DNA from: Alphaproteobacteria bacterium
GTDB taxonomy: Bacteria; Pseudomonadota; Alphaproteobacteria; Holosporales; Holosporaceae
Assembly (NCBI GenBank): GCA_016870135.1
Contig: VGCF01000021.1
Span: 1 to 13,627, forward strand
DNA: 13,627 nt
Reading direction: 5' to 3'
Part shown: one piece after another, positions 1 to 7,039 of the stretch
How positions within the stretch are numbered: position 1 is the first letter of the stretch
How the letters are laid out: the number at the start of each line of letters is the position of its first letter
Translations under genes and position numbers: made by a program
The notes under the pieces: model-generated
What the model saw: only the letters and a program-made list of their open reading frames with translations
Databases searched by the model: none
What the model was told of the DNA's origin: nothing

Positions 1-1730
1 TTGATCTTTTTTTCCGATGTGGCATCAAGTGCCGAAGTGGCTTCATCCAACAACACAATGGGGCTGTTGCGTAAAAATGCCCGAGCCAGCGCCAAACGTT
101 GGCGCTGTCCACCCGATAACATTAACCCACGGGTACCAATCATGGTATCGTATCCTTTGGGCAAGGCATCAATGAATTCGTCCGCGTACGCCATGCTGGC
201 TGCATGAGCAATTTGATCAGGTGTGGCCGTCATGCCATAGGCAATATTGGCCGCCACAGTATCCGAAAACAAGGCCATTTCTTGCCCCACAAACGCCACA
301 TTTTGCCGCCAATATTCCAGGGAAAAATCTTGTAAATCCTGATTTCCAATTAAAATGCGCCCCATTTCAGGTTGATAGAGACGTAACAGCAAGTAAAACA
401 GCGTTGTTTTTCCTGCACCACTGTTTCCCACCAGCGCCATTTTCTTTCCGCCAAAAAACCGACATGAAAAATTGTGCAACACAGATTCTGGCGATCCTGG
501 ATAGGAAAAGGTCACCTTCTCAAAGACCCAATCATCCTGCCCCAATGCCTCGTGTTTGGAATCTTGGGTTGGGTTGCTTTCTGTCTGCCCCTGTGTCTGA
601 CTGTTGGTGAGCTCTGTTGAATAGGGCGCGTTTGTGAAAGAGTTCACCTGTGTACGGCCCCATTCCGCAGGCTGTTGTTCCTTAACAACCGGATTCTTGA
701 ATGGGGTTACTGTCCCCCAATCCAACGAATCCAAAGGCCCGACAGACGACTCCACCGGCATGGCCAAAACATCAGAAATACGTTGGGCCGATACCAGGCC
801 TTCTTGTAATTTTGTATTCAAGGAAACCACATTTTTAATGGGTGGATAAATAAACACCAGGGCTGTGACAAAAGTAAAAAAGGAACCCACCGTTTTTTCA
901 CCCGCAATCACCTCTTGACCCACAAAAAAAATACCCACAGCAATGGAAATACCTGCCACAATATCCATCACAGGATGAATGGCGCTGTGAACTTTGGAAA
1001 ACGCCGTGCTTTGCACCCACAATTCCCCTATGCGCTGATTCATACGATGTCGTTCTTTTAACTCTGTATTGCTGGTCTTGACCAGCACAATATTTTGAAA
1101 AACTTGCTGAAAAAACACACTTAATTCTGACGTTTGTGTGGCCACTTTGCTGCCAAAATCTCGCGCTCTGGTCTGGCAATATCGCAACAGTAATCCTGTG
1201 ATGGGCAACAACCACAACACGATCCATACCATGGTAAAGCTGCTTTGTACCATGGTTATGGACAAAAAAATTACCATCAGCGATTGTTTGAACAATGTCA
1301 CCATGGTTTCAATCACTACCTTGCGAATCACTTGCACATCATAAGTCAATAAGGACATCATCACCCCTTCGTGGTGGGTGCGAAAAAAATCCACATTCAT
1401 AGCCACAACATGGGAAAATAAACGGGATTGCAGGAATCGCGTTAATCGCTCGCCCATAAAATCGGTACAGCGCTGGCTGATGTATTCGGATGCACCACGC
1501 AAGAAAAAGATGAAAAACACCCCAAAACTGACCACAAGTAAACGATCGGCCTGATGTCCAACAAAAATATCGTCGATGACCGGTTTAACCCACTGGGTTA
1601 ATGCCGCTGTGGACAGGGCAGCCACAATCATGCTGACGGCCCCCAGAATCGCAACCCACCGTGGACCAGAAAAAACGTGTTCTTTTAAAGAGGTTGCAAA
1701 CAGGATCCAAGAGACTGGCTGCTTTTTCAC
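1..1730 (-). CDS. ABC transporter, fused permease/ATPase, MsbA-like (partial, 3' end outside window)
   Basis: Half-size ABC exporter with the membrane domain followed by the ATPase domain, as in MsbA-type lipid A or lipid flippases of the inner membrane. Seen: hydrophobic segments over roughly residues 20-330, Walker A GNSGAGKT at about 435-442, signature LSGGQRQRLALARA from about 538, and Walker B/D-loop IVLLDEATSALD around 558-570. The window edge cuts the gene at about residue 576, just after the D-loop, so the H-loop is not seen. The start is taken as GTG at 1730 because a TAA lies a few codons upstream; no strong ribosome binding site is visible. Walker A is about 59 residues later than in E. 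coli MsbA because of a long polar, Gln/Ser/Thr/Pro-rich linker (about residues 324-400) between the domains. The substrate cannot be read from sequence; lipid A export is a family-based guess. Confidence 0.9.
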   Translation of the reverse strand, partial: MKKQPVSWILFATSLKEHVFSGPRWVAILGAVSMIVAALSTAALTQWVKPVIDDIFVGHQADRLLVVSFGVFFIFFLRGASEYISQRCTDFMGERLTRFLQSRLFSHVVAMNVDFFRTHHEGVMMSLLTYDVQVIRKVVIETMVTLFKQSLMVIFLSITMVQSSFTMVWIVLWLLPITGLLLRYCQTRARDFGSKVATQTSELSVFFQQVFQNIVLVKTSNTELKERHRMNQRIGELWVQSTAFSKVHSAIHPVMDIVAGISIAVGIFFVGQEVIAGEKTVGSFFTFVTALVFIYPPIKNVVSLNTKLQEGLVSAQRISDVLAMPVESSVGPLDSLDWGTVTPFKNPVVKEQQPAEWGRTQVNSFTNAPYSTELTNSQTQGQTESNPTQDSKHEALGQDDWVFEKVTFSYPGSPESVLHNFSCRFFGGKKMALVGNSGAGKTTLFYLLLRLYQPEMGRILIGNQDLQDFSLEYWRQNVAFVGQEMALFSDTVAANIAYGMTATPDQIAHAASMAYADEFIDALPKGYDTMIGTRGLMLSGGQRQRLALARAFLRNSPIVLLDEATSALDATSEKKI

Positions 1731-1734
1731 AAAA

Positions 1735-1830
1735 TCAAGAGTTTTTTCTTAATGATACCCTAAAAAAGACCAGAAAACCAAGAGCCAGCCACATGGGGCC
1801 CACCAACACCACTGTGATGACTTGCTCCAT
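1735..1830 (-). CDS. possible 31-aa single-span membrane peptide
   Basis: A short ORF starting at ATG 1830 and ending at TGA 1737-1735, 4 nt before the GTG start of the ABC transporter, so the two could be translationally coupled. It encodes an acidic first turn (MEQ), one strongly hydrophobic stretch of about 20 residues (VITVVLVGPMWLALGFLVFF) and a basic tail (RVSLRKNS), an arrangement typical of small inner-membrane peptides. The same frame stays open upstream to the stop of the lipoprotein gene at 1888. I recognise no family. It may be a real leader or small partner of the transporter, or just an open stretch. Confidence 0.25.
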   Translation of the reverse strand: MEQVITVVLVGPMWLALGFLVFFRVSLRKNS

Positions 1831-1887
1831 TGTCTTGTATGATCGATGGATGCCACCGATGGTATCGGCCCCTAGTGCCAGAGGATC

Positions 1888-2388
1888 TTATTGCGCGATA
1901 TGCCAATGACCGTCTGATCCTTTTACAGCATTAACCTTTAAGGTAACAGCTTTTCCATCAGGATCTGTGGCTAAACAGGTTAATTGACGATAACACTGGT
2001 TTTGTGGTCCATATTGAATGGGTCCAGGACTCCATTTTCCACAGGCGCCTCCGGAAGACCAACAAGAGCATTCACCTGTTTGTGCGGCTTTTTGTGCGGC
2101 CAGTTCTGCCTTTTTCTTGGCATTGTCATCAAACTTTTTCCCCAACATGCCGCCCAGTGCCACACCGGCAACACCACCAATGACCGTGGCGATCACATTT
2201 CCTGTTCCACCCCCAATTTGTGATCCGACCAATGCTCCGACTGAACCGCCCACCAATTGTCCCGTAGATTCTGCTGTACATCCCGCTGACCCCAGGGCCA
2301 AAACACAGGCCAACGCCATTCCAAATGTTTGCTTTACGTCAGAACCCCTTGTATGGTAATACACACTTCGATTTTTTTTGTCCTGCAT
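1888..2388 (-). CDS. 17-kDa surface-antigen-like glycine-zipper outer membrane lipoprotein
   Basis: A 166-residue lipoprotein of the Rickettsia 17-kDa antigen/SlyB-like glycine-zipper group (Rick_17kDa_Anti, PF05433). Seen: a basic N-terminus (MQDKKNR), a hydrophobic stretch MALACVLALG, and a weak lipobox SAGC with the cysteine at about residue 37. Then a Gly/Ala-rich double zipper (GGSVGALVGSQIGGG and IGGVAGVALGGMLG) spans about residues 45-85, followed by a charged KKFDDNAKKK segment. The C-terminal part ends with a DG-x-W type motif (SDGHWHIAQ), as the Rickettsia protein does (PDGQW). The start at 2388 is chosen because AGGAG lies 7 nt upstream; an in-frame ATG at 2418 lacks this. Predicted to sit in the outer membrane facing the periplasm. 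Five further cysteines in the middle (CSCW, ACGKW, QCYR, LTC) are unusual for the family. Confidence 0.8.
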   Translation of the reverse strand: MQDKKNRSVYYHTRGSDVKQTFGMALACVLALGSAGCTAESTGQLVGGSVGALVGSQIGGGTGNVIATVIGGVAGVALGGMLGKKFDDNAKKKAELAAQKAAQTGECSCWSSGGACGKWSPGPIQYGPQNQCYRQLTCLATDPDGKAVTLKVNAVKGSDGHWHIAQ

Positions 2389-2430
2389 TACAGTGCTCCT
2401 GTTATCAAAAATACGCACAAGTTATCCACC

Positions 2431-2460
2431 ATCATAGGGTTTGACGTCAGAAAAAGTCAA
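2431..2460 (-). promoter_or_regulatory. sigma-70-type promoter of the lipoprotein gene, with TGACGTCA palindrome in the spacer
   Basis: On the minus strand TTGACT (2460-2455) and TATGAT (2436-2431) are separated by 18 nt, each 5/6 to consensus, 42 nt upstream of the lipoprotein start. The spacer contains the perfect palindrome TGACGTCA (2442-2449). A TTATCCACC sequence, one base off a DnaA box, lies at 2422-2430, where transcription should begin. Confidence 0.55.
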
Positions 2461-2485
2461 CGCTGACCCCGTATTTGACAGCCCA

Positions 2486-3103
2486 TCAGACAAACAAGTT
2501 AAAAGTGGAGATTTCTGGAATTTGATAGGATTTTTTTCGGATGTGCCACAAAACCTCTGCAATACGCACGCTGGCTATGGGAAATAACACATTGGCATGA
2601 TGGCTTTGCGGGTTGGACGGAACGACGGAAAATACATCCTTGTGGTGAAACAAAACCCCTAAATGAACATGCTGATTATGCTGAACAATGCATCGTTTTC
2701 CCAACAAAGTATGTGGAGCAGAGTTCCAAGCGCCACCGACCAAGTCATCGCGCGAATAAAATGGCTCCATGTGGTCGCTCTTGATTTGATGAATAACGGT
2801 ATTTCCATTATCCTCAAAAAATCGGGCCCATCTTTCCAAAAAATCATCTTGCGACGCTGCATTGACCGGCAACATGCGTGTCGGAGGTGTACCTTTGGCC
2901 TCCATAATCCAAAGAGCCCCAATATACAGTCCTTCTTTGACAAAAGCATCAATAATTTTGCCCAACTGTTTGGCGGAAATCTTCAAACGATCCAGTTCAA
3001 TGGATGTCAACGTATTGAAATTAATACAGTATTTTTTACAAAAATCTTCCCTCGAAATGCCTAAAATAATCCGCAACATGCGGATGCGTTCTCCTGGCGA
3101 CAT
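2486..3103 (-). CDS. XRE-type HTH regulator with degenerate S24/LexA-like C-terminal domain
   Basis: A 205-residue regulator. Residues 1-60 look like a lambda-repressor/XRE helix-turn-helix (GERIRMLRIILGISREDFCKK). Residues about 95-190 follow the pattern of an S24 (LexA/CI) domain: SDHMEP in place of the usual DSMxP, RDDLVGG in place of GDxV, then a Gly-Lys turn, a strand pair and VPSNPQS like the conserved SxNP segment. The catalytic serine of SMxP is a histidine here, so self-cleavage is not expected and the domain is probably a sensor or dimerisation module. Start: AAGG lies 6 nt upstream of ATG 3103. The gene ends 98 nt before the lipoprotein start and could share its transcript, although the lipoprotein has its own promoter. 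Function in the cell is unknown; some repressor or activator role is inferred from domains alone. Confidence 0.75.
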   Translation of the reverse strand: MSPGERIRMLRIILGISREDFCKKYCINFNTLTSIELDRLKISAKQLGKIIDAFVKEGLYIGALWIMEAKGTPPTRMLPVNAASQDDFLERWARFFEDNGNTVIHQIKSDHMEPFYSRDDLVGGAWNSAPHTLLGKRCIVQHNQHVHLGVLFHHKDVFSVVPSNPQSHHANVLFPIASVRIAEVLWHIRKKSYQIPEISTFNLFV

Positions 3104-3315
3104 GGCTTACCTTGTACCCAAACTTCTCAAATCTTATCTTATTTTTAAAATCATTAAAAGCGGCACCTTCTTTCACAGACCAACCACAGTAAACCGCAAC
3201 AATACCGATAATTTTTAACTTTTTCACTGCTACTTTCCACAAATCAATTTGTCATAAAAAACGATCAATAAAATTTTAACAAAAATCCGCTGTATCTTGC
3301 GCATCCTGTGTTTGT

Positions 3316-4254
3316 TTGTTATGGATAAAAGATCTTTTGATTGGTGTTTTCTTGGTGATCGATTTAACGCTATCGAGCGCTGTGTACAAAATAGCATCAT
3401 GCGTGTTTTTTTCTCTGATGAATGTTCTGTTAAAAAGTATTCATTTGACGCCGGCTCAGGTTACCTGTTTCGAGAATTTATTTGCGGCCATCTTGTTGTG
3501 TTTGTTTTCTGTCAAAATACACCCCTTGCCTGCCCCATTATCCCAACACAGTCTGGCGCCATTGGCTCCTGATCATTGGAAAAACCCATTGTATTGGATC
3601 AGGGCAGCCTTGACCCTATTAAGCAGCTGGTTGTGGGTGGTGAGTATGCAAAGACTGCCGTTGCTGCAAACGGTATCCATGGGGTTTCTAAGTCCCTTTG
3701 TCACCATTCTTGGTGCGCGTATTTTTTTGAAAGAGCGATTGACATTGTGGAGAATTCTGGCGGTTTTATTGGCTTTTTTAGGGGGAACGTTGATCAGTGT
3801 GGGCAACAGCGTCCAAGGTCTGAGTCTGGACCCTTGGGCATTAGCCCCCCTGTTGACCACGATTTTGTTTGCGATCATCAATTTGATCAGTAAATCGCTG
3901 TTGTCTCACACGCCACCTGTGGTTTTAACGCGATCGTTAATGATGATGACAGGATTGGGGTGGTTGGGAATTGAATGGTTCAGGGGGTATGACCAGTGGA
4001 TGGCGCCCTCGCTTAACCAATGGTTGCAATTTGCAGCGCTGGGGTTTTTGGCGGCCGGTGCTCATATGTGTTCTCATATGGCCTTGGCACGGGCTGATGT
4101 CATTGCCCTGTTGCCCCTTGGTGTCATTCGACTGGTGTTATCTGGCGGTTTAGGATGGTTTTTTTTACAAGAAACACCCTCTTTGTCTGTCATTTGTGGT
4201 ATCATTTGCGTAATAGCCGCATCATCCTGTTTGTCATGGCGTTTCAATAAATAA
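3316..4254 (+). CDS. DMT-superfamily (EamA/RhaT-type) permease
   Basis: A hydrophobic protein of about 290-312 residues with some ten membrane segments in two similar halves, as in EamA-type drug/metabolite transporters. Typical marks: an early membrane helix ending in a lysine (SLMNVLLK), RAALTLLSSWLWVVSMQRLPLLQTVSM, then FLSPFVTILGARIFLKERLTLWRILAVLLAFLGG, and in the second half ALARADVIALLPLGVIRLVLSGGLGWFFLQETPS. The FLKE and FLQE motifs are the usual ends of the repeated EamA units. The start is uncertain. TTG at 3316 is the furthest; GTG at 3382, with GAG just upstream, would begin right at the canonical first helix and gives 290 residues. No substrate can be inferred. It diverges from the HTH gene, with about 210 nt between them, so that regulator might control it, but nothing in the sequence proves this. 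Confidence 0.85.
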   Translation: MLWIKDLLIGVFLVIDLTLSSAVYKIASCVFFSLMNVLLKSIHLTPAQVTCFENLFAAILLCLFSVKIHPLPAPLSQHSLAPLAPDHWKNPLYWIRAALTLLSSWLWVVSMQRLPLLQTVSMGFLSPFVTILGARIFLKERLTLWRILAVLLAFLGGTLISVGNSVQGLSLDPWALAPLLTTILFAIINLISKSLLSHTPPVVLTRSLMMMTGLGWLGIEWFRGYDQWMAPSLNQWLQFAALGFLAAGAHMCSHMALARADVIALLPLGVIRLVLSGGLGWFFLQETPSLSVICGIICVIAASSCLSWRFNK

Positions 4255-4342
4255 AGCATATGTTCAAACCATTCATTCTATGATACGTGCCTTATGTTGA
4301 TTAATTGTAAATTGTCCGTTTCTTCATCACTTGGAAAAGACC

Positions 4343-4930
4343 ATGAATCCCTATTCTTTTTTTGTAAACGTTGTTCTTCTGATAGGCATTTTACCCATGA
4401 CAGGGTGCCAAAGTCTGTCTCTGTTGTCCAGCCCCATTCAAAAACGAGGCGTTTCTGGTTTTTTCAAAGACACCGTTTTACACGCTAAAATCATCAAGGC
4501 ATTATCTGGTAAATATTCTGGATCCATTACCCTGTTGATTCAAAAGGGGCGAGTCATGCTGGTGGGGTATGTTAAAACCGAAAATGATCGACAAAACGTA
4601 TTGACTGTATTGGGAACGTTTGCAGACATTCGCCATTTAGCGGACCACTTGATTATTGGGTCAGGTTCAGACAGTGTGATAAATGACACGTATCTCAGCC
4701 AATCGTTGCAGTCTCATTTGTTTTTTGACACCCGCATTTCGTCTCAAAATTATCACATTACGGCATCGCACAAAATACTGTACATTTTGGGAACAGCGCG
4801 TTCTGAGTCCGAAAAGAAGAATGTATTAGGTCATGCCGAATCCATGTCCGTGCGGCGTGTCATCAGCGATATCACCATTGATCCCACCTTTGATACAGAG
4901 TCAACACAATCGCATCAAGCGATCCAATAA
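4343..4930 (+). CDS. dual-BON-domain lipoprotein, DolP (YraP)-like
   Basis: A 195-residue lipoprotein: hydrophobic signal and lipobox PMTGC with the cysteine at residue 22, followed by two BON domains at about residues 45-110 (TVLHAKIIKAL, then the VMLVGYVKTENDRQNVL strand-helix unit) and 117-185 (YLSQSLQSHLFFD, then ILYILGTARSESEKKNVL). This order and length match E. coli DolP (YraP, 191 residues), an outer-membrane lipoprotein that binds anionic phospholipid and supports envelope integrity. The start at ATG 4343 is preferred over the in-frame TTG at 4331, since the GGAAAAG upstream then serves as ribosome binding site and the signal peptide is well formed. The last 30 bases overlap the 3' end of holA, which converges from the other strand. 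Confidence 0.8.
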   Translation: MNPYSFFVNVVLLIGILPMTGCQSLSLLSSPIQKRGVSGFFKDTVLHAKIIKALSGKYSGSITLLIQKGRVMLVGYVKTENDRQNVLTVLGTFADIRHLADHLIIGSGSDSVINDTYLSQSLQSHLFFDTRISSQNYHITASHKILYILGTARSESEKKNVLGHAESMSVRRVISDITIDPTFDTESTQSHQAIQ

Positions 4931-5800
4931 TGTGCCGATGGAGATCTGGTTTTTCTTTACAGCCAGTTCCGCACTCATCAATTGGCTCAAGCATCGAATA
5001 ATGCGGTTTTTTGACCAGGCATGCGATGCCTTAATCAAGGGCGCTTTGTGCTTAAAAAAGACACTGGGGCGTACAGCGGTCATGGCTTTTTCTGAGCCCA
5101 TCTGAGGTAAAAACCATTGGTACTGCAGCAATTGAACCATCATGCGTTGCCATGCACGAATCATGGGGATGGGGTCAGACACTGGACCGTTCCAACAGGA
5201 TGCACGCCCCGTGTCCAAAATGACCAACGCCGTCTCATCCCAAGATTGGGGAAACAAATCACCCACATCATCGATGTTCAGGGTGCCATCGTGTAAAGCC
5301 GCCAACGACAACACAGACATCACGCTGTGCCATTGCCCTGATTGGGTTAATTCCGCACACAGACGCAAGGTCTGGCCATTTAAAACGATATTTTCCCGTT
5401 TGGCTGCCCGTTCGATCATAAACTTGGAATCGTCTAGCGTAAAATCATAACAAGGCAGAATCGCGATTTCTGGGCTCTTGGACCACGGTAATGGAATAGA
5501 TGGCCCATGAACCACAACAGCATGGTTTCGTGGCCAGGCGCGCAATATAGGTCCAACCTTGGGCCACTGAACGGTTCCCTCTGCGTGAACCACATAAGGC
5601 TTAGATCCAAACAACAAAGGAGTGTCTAGATCGTTGGCATAAGTCCCAAGATCATTTATGGCAATGGATGCATGAGAAAAACTGGCATTAATCTCTTGCA
5701 AAACCCCTTGGATTAAAAGGCTGTTCGATCCGTATACAACATAGGCGGACTTGCTTTTTTGCTCTAATGCACCTATGAATCCCGGTAAAGACAGCCTCAT
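4901..5800 (-). CDS. holA: DNA polymerase III delta subunit (clamp-loader)
   Basis: A 299-residue protein with the layout of HolA: an N-terminal part beginning MRLSLPGFIGALEQ followed by the strand AYVVYGSNSLLIQ (the degenerate nucleotide-binding region of delta), a middle helical domain with LTQSGQWHSVMSVLSLAAL, and the C-terminal collar helices WSKNRIIRCLSQLMSAELAVKKNQ ending in a short basic tail. HolA is the subunit that opens the beta sliding clamp in the replicative clamp loader. It lies 6 nt downstream of fabI on the same strand and is probably co-transcribed and translationally coupled with it. In many alphaproteobacteria holA follows leuS and lptE instead, so this neighbourhood is unusual. 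Divergent in sequence, hence moderate confidence. Its 3' end overlaps the convergent BON gene by 30 bases. Confidence 0.72.
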   Translation of the reverse strand: MRLSLPGFIGALEQKSKSAYVVYGSNSLLIQGVLQEINASFSHASIAINDLGTYANDLDTPLLFGSKPYVVHAEGTVQWPKVGPILRAWPRNHAVVVHGPSIPLPWSKSPEIAILPCYDFTLDDSKFMIERAAKRENIVLNGQTLRLCAELTQSGQWHSVMSVLSLAALHDGTLNIDDVGDLFPQSWDETALVILDTGRASCWNGPVSDPIPMIRAWQRMMVQLLQYQWFLPQMGSEKAMTAVRPSVFFKHKAPLIKASHAWSKNRIIRCLSQLMSAELAVKKNQISIGTLLDRLMRLC

Positions 5801-5806
5801 AACCGG

Positions 5807-6679
5807 TTACGCCCTTGCCACAGCGTCTGCTCCATCCTTTGGAGCCAAAACGATGTCCTTGGCATCTTTGGCTTTCATGCCAACGACGTGATATCCCGCA
5901 TCCACATGCAGGGTTTCACCCGTTACACCACTGGACAAATCGCTGAGGATATACAGGGCCGATTTTCCGACATCATCCAGGGTGATGCTGCGTCGCAATG
6001 GAGCATTGTTTTGGTTCCACTGCAGGATGTAGTGAAAATCACCAATGCCGGATGCAGCCAAGGTTTTGATGGGGCCACAGGACAGGGTGTTGACTCTGAT
6101 GCCTTTTTTTCCTAAATCTTCTGCGGCATATTGCACCGATGTTTCCAGTGCGGATTTGGCCAGTGCCATGGCGTTGTAATGGGGGATCACTTTTTCCGCA
6201 CCATAATAACTCAACGTGACGATACTGGCGCCTGGAGCCATCATGGGCTTGGCATGTTTAGCCACATCGATAAAGGAATAACATGACACCAACATGGTAT
6301 TCAAAAAGTTTTCTCGTGATAAGTCCAGGAAATCACCACGCAATTCGTTTTTATCAGAAAAGGAAATGGAATGTACCACAAAATCAATCGTTGGCCAATG
6401 CTGTTTTAATGTCTGAAAGGTGCGCTCGACATCGCCTTCTTGGCTGACATCACAAGGAAAAATCAAATCTGAACCCATAGATTGTGCCAAAGGTTCCACG
6501 CGTTTTTTCATGATTTCAGAGGGGTAAGTAAAAGCAATCTCTGCCCCATTTCTGGATAAATGCTCTGCAATGCCCCAAGCCAGCGAATGGGCATTAGCGA
6601 CGCCCAAAATGATCCCTCGTTTTCCCTTCATCAAACCAAAAGCATTTTGGTCGTGATCAGGATGCACATGCTTGCTCAT
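5807..6679 (-). CDS. fabI: enoyl-[acyl-carrier-protein] reductase (NADH), FabI
   Basis: Catalyses the last step of each fatty-acid elongation cycle, reducing trans-2-enoyl-ACP, in the cytoplasm. A classical FabI with a Rossmann fold: the cofactor motif GVANAHSLAWGIA (about residues 26-38), HSISFS where the NAD-binding SIxF segment lies, and the active site SYYGAEKVIPHYN followed by MALAK. This gives the catalytic Tyr168 and Lys175 in the Y-x6-K spacing of the family (E. coli Tyr156/Lys163). Near the C-terminus GETLHVDAGYHVVGM is typical. The start is chosen at ATG 6679 (290 residues); an in-frame ATG at 6712 adds 11 residues but has no ribosome binding site. Upstream is the DnaA-box cluster, so fabI-holA transcription leaves that cluster to the left. 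Length is slightly above the usual 260-275 because of N- and C-terminal tails. Confidence 0.95.
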   Translation of the reverse strand: MSKHVHPDHDQNAFGLMKGKRGIILGVANAHSLAWGIAEHLSRNGAEIAFTYPSEIMKKRVEPLAQSMGSDLIFPCDVSQEGDVERTFQTLKQHWPTIDFVVHSISFSDKNELRGDFLDLSRENFLNTMLVSCYSFIDVAKHAKPMMAPGASIVTLSYYGAEKVIPHYNAMALAKSALETSVQYAAEDLGKKGIRVNTLSCGPIKTLAASGIGDFHYILQWNQNNAPLRRSITLDDVGKSALYILSDLSSGVTGETLHVDAGYHVVGMKAKDAKDIVLAPKDGADAVARA

Positions 6680-6743
6680 GTCACTTCGTTTTGATTCTGT
6701 AAGGCCCATCATAATATAACTATAAGGAGTTGTTAATAGTTGT

Positions 6744-6938
6744 AGTGGATAAAATCTGTGGATAACTTTGAAAAAACATCGAAAAAGCCTTGCAGCGTAT
6801 GGAAAAAGTTATCCACAGGGTGGGGTAAAGTTATCCACATTTTATCCACACCCCCCCCTAGCGGTGTGGATAAGTCAAAAGTTATCCACAGGTTATCCAC
6901 AGGGTTATCCACATAGTTATCCACAGGGGTGTGGATCA
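6744..6938. other. DnaA-box cluster, candidate chromosomal replication origin (oriC)
   Basis: Nine exact copies of the high-affinity DnaA box TTATCCACA. Plus strand: 6809-6817, 6831-6839, 6842-6850, 6882-6890, 6893-6901, 6905-6913 and 6917-6925. Minus strand: 6757-6765 and 6865-6873. Near matches lie on the minus strand at 6744-6752 and 6930-6938. Four plus-strand boxes (6882-6925) are spaced 11-12 bp, about one helical turn, which suits a cooperative DnaA filament; another pair is spaced 11 bp. An AT-rich stretch (6706-6756) flanks the left side and could be the unwinding element; the right flank is also A-rich. A run of eight C lies at 6851-6858. It sits between divergent fabI and glmU. Known: clusters of such boxes mark bacterial origins or DnaA-titrating sites. 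Inferred: oriC, because of the number and perfection of the boxes. Confidence 0.75.
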
Positions 6939-6974
6939 CTTGTTACGCCATCAACCTTGACACAAAAAAGCCGT

Positions 6975-7029
6975 AAAACCATGGTTTTTTAGGAAAAATA
7001 GACGTAAAATAGACGCTAGAATCGTAAAA
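6975..7029. promoter_or_regulatory. glmU upstream region: palindrome and direct repeats
   Basis: A perfect 14-bp palindrome AAAACCATGGTTTT (6975-6988) is followed by a 10-bp direct repeat AAAATAGACG at 6995-7004 and 7006-7015 (period 11 bp). CGTAAAA also occurs at 6972-6978, 7003-7009 and 7023-7029. A perfect -35-like TTGACA is at 6957-6962, but no well-spaced -10 follows it. The arrangement looks like protein-binding sites between the DnaA boxes and the glmU start; which protein is unknown. Confidence 0.35.
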
Positions 7030-7039
7030 AGACTGTGTC

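Noticed and set aside
3036..3227. 63-codon frame from GTG 3227 with a basic, hydrophobic start (MKKLKIIGIVAVY) and GGAAAG upstream, overlapping the HTH gene start
   Set aside because: It overlaps the first 68 bases of the HTH gene in another frame and its second half is only the shadow of that gene. A short leader peptide cannot be excluded.
6733..6992. ORFs of 68 and 74 codons rich in VDN/YPQ repeats within the intergenic region
   Set aside because: The repeated peptides come from translating the DnaA-box repeats; they are not genes.
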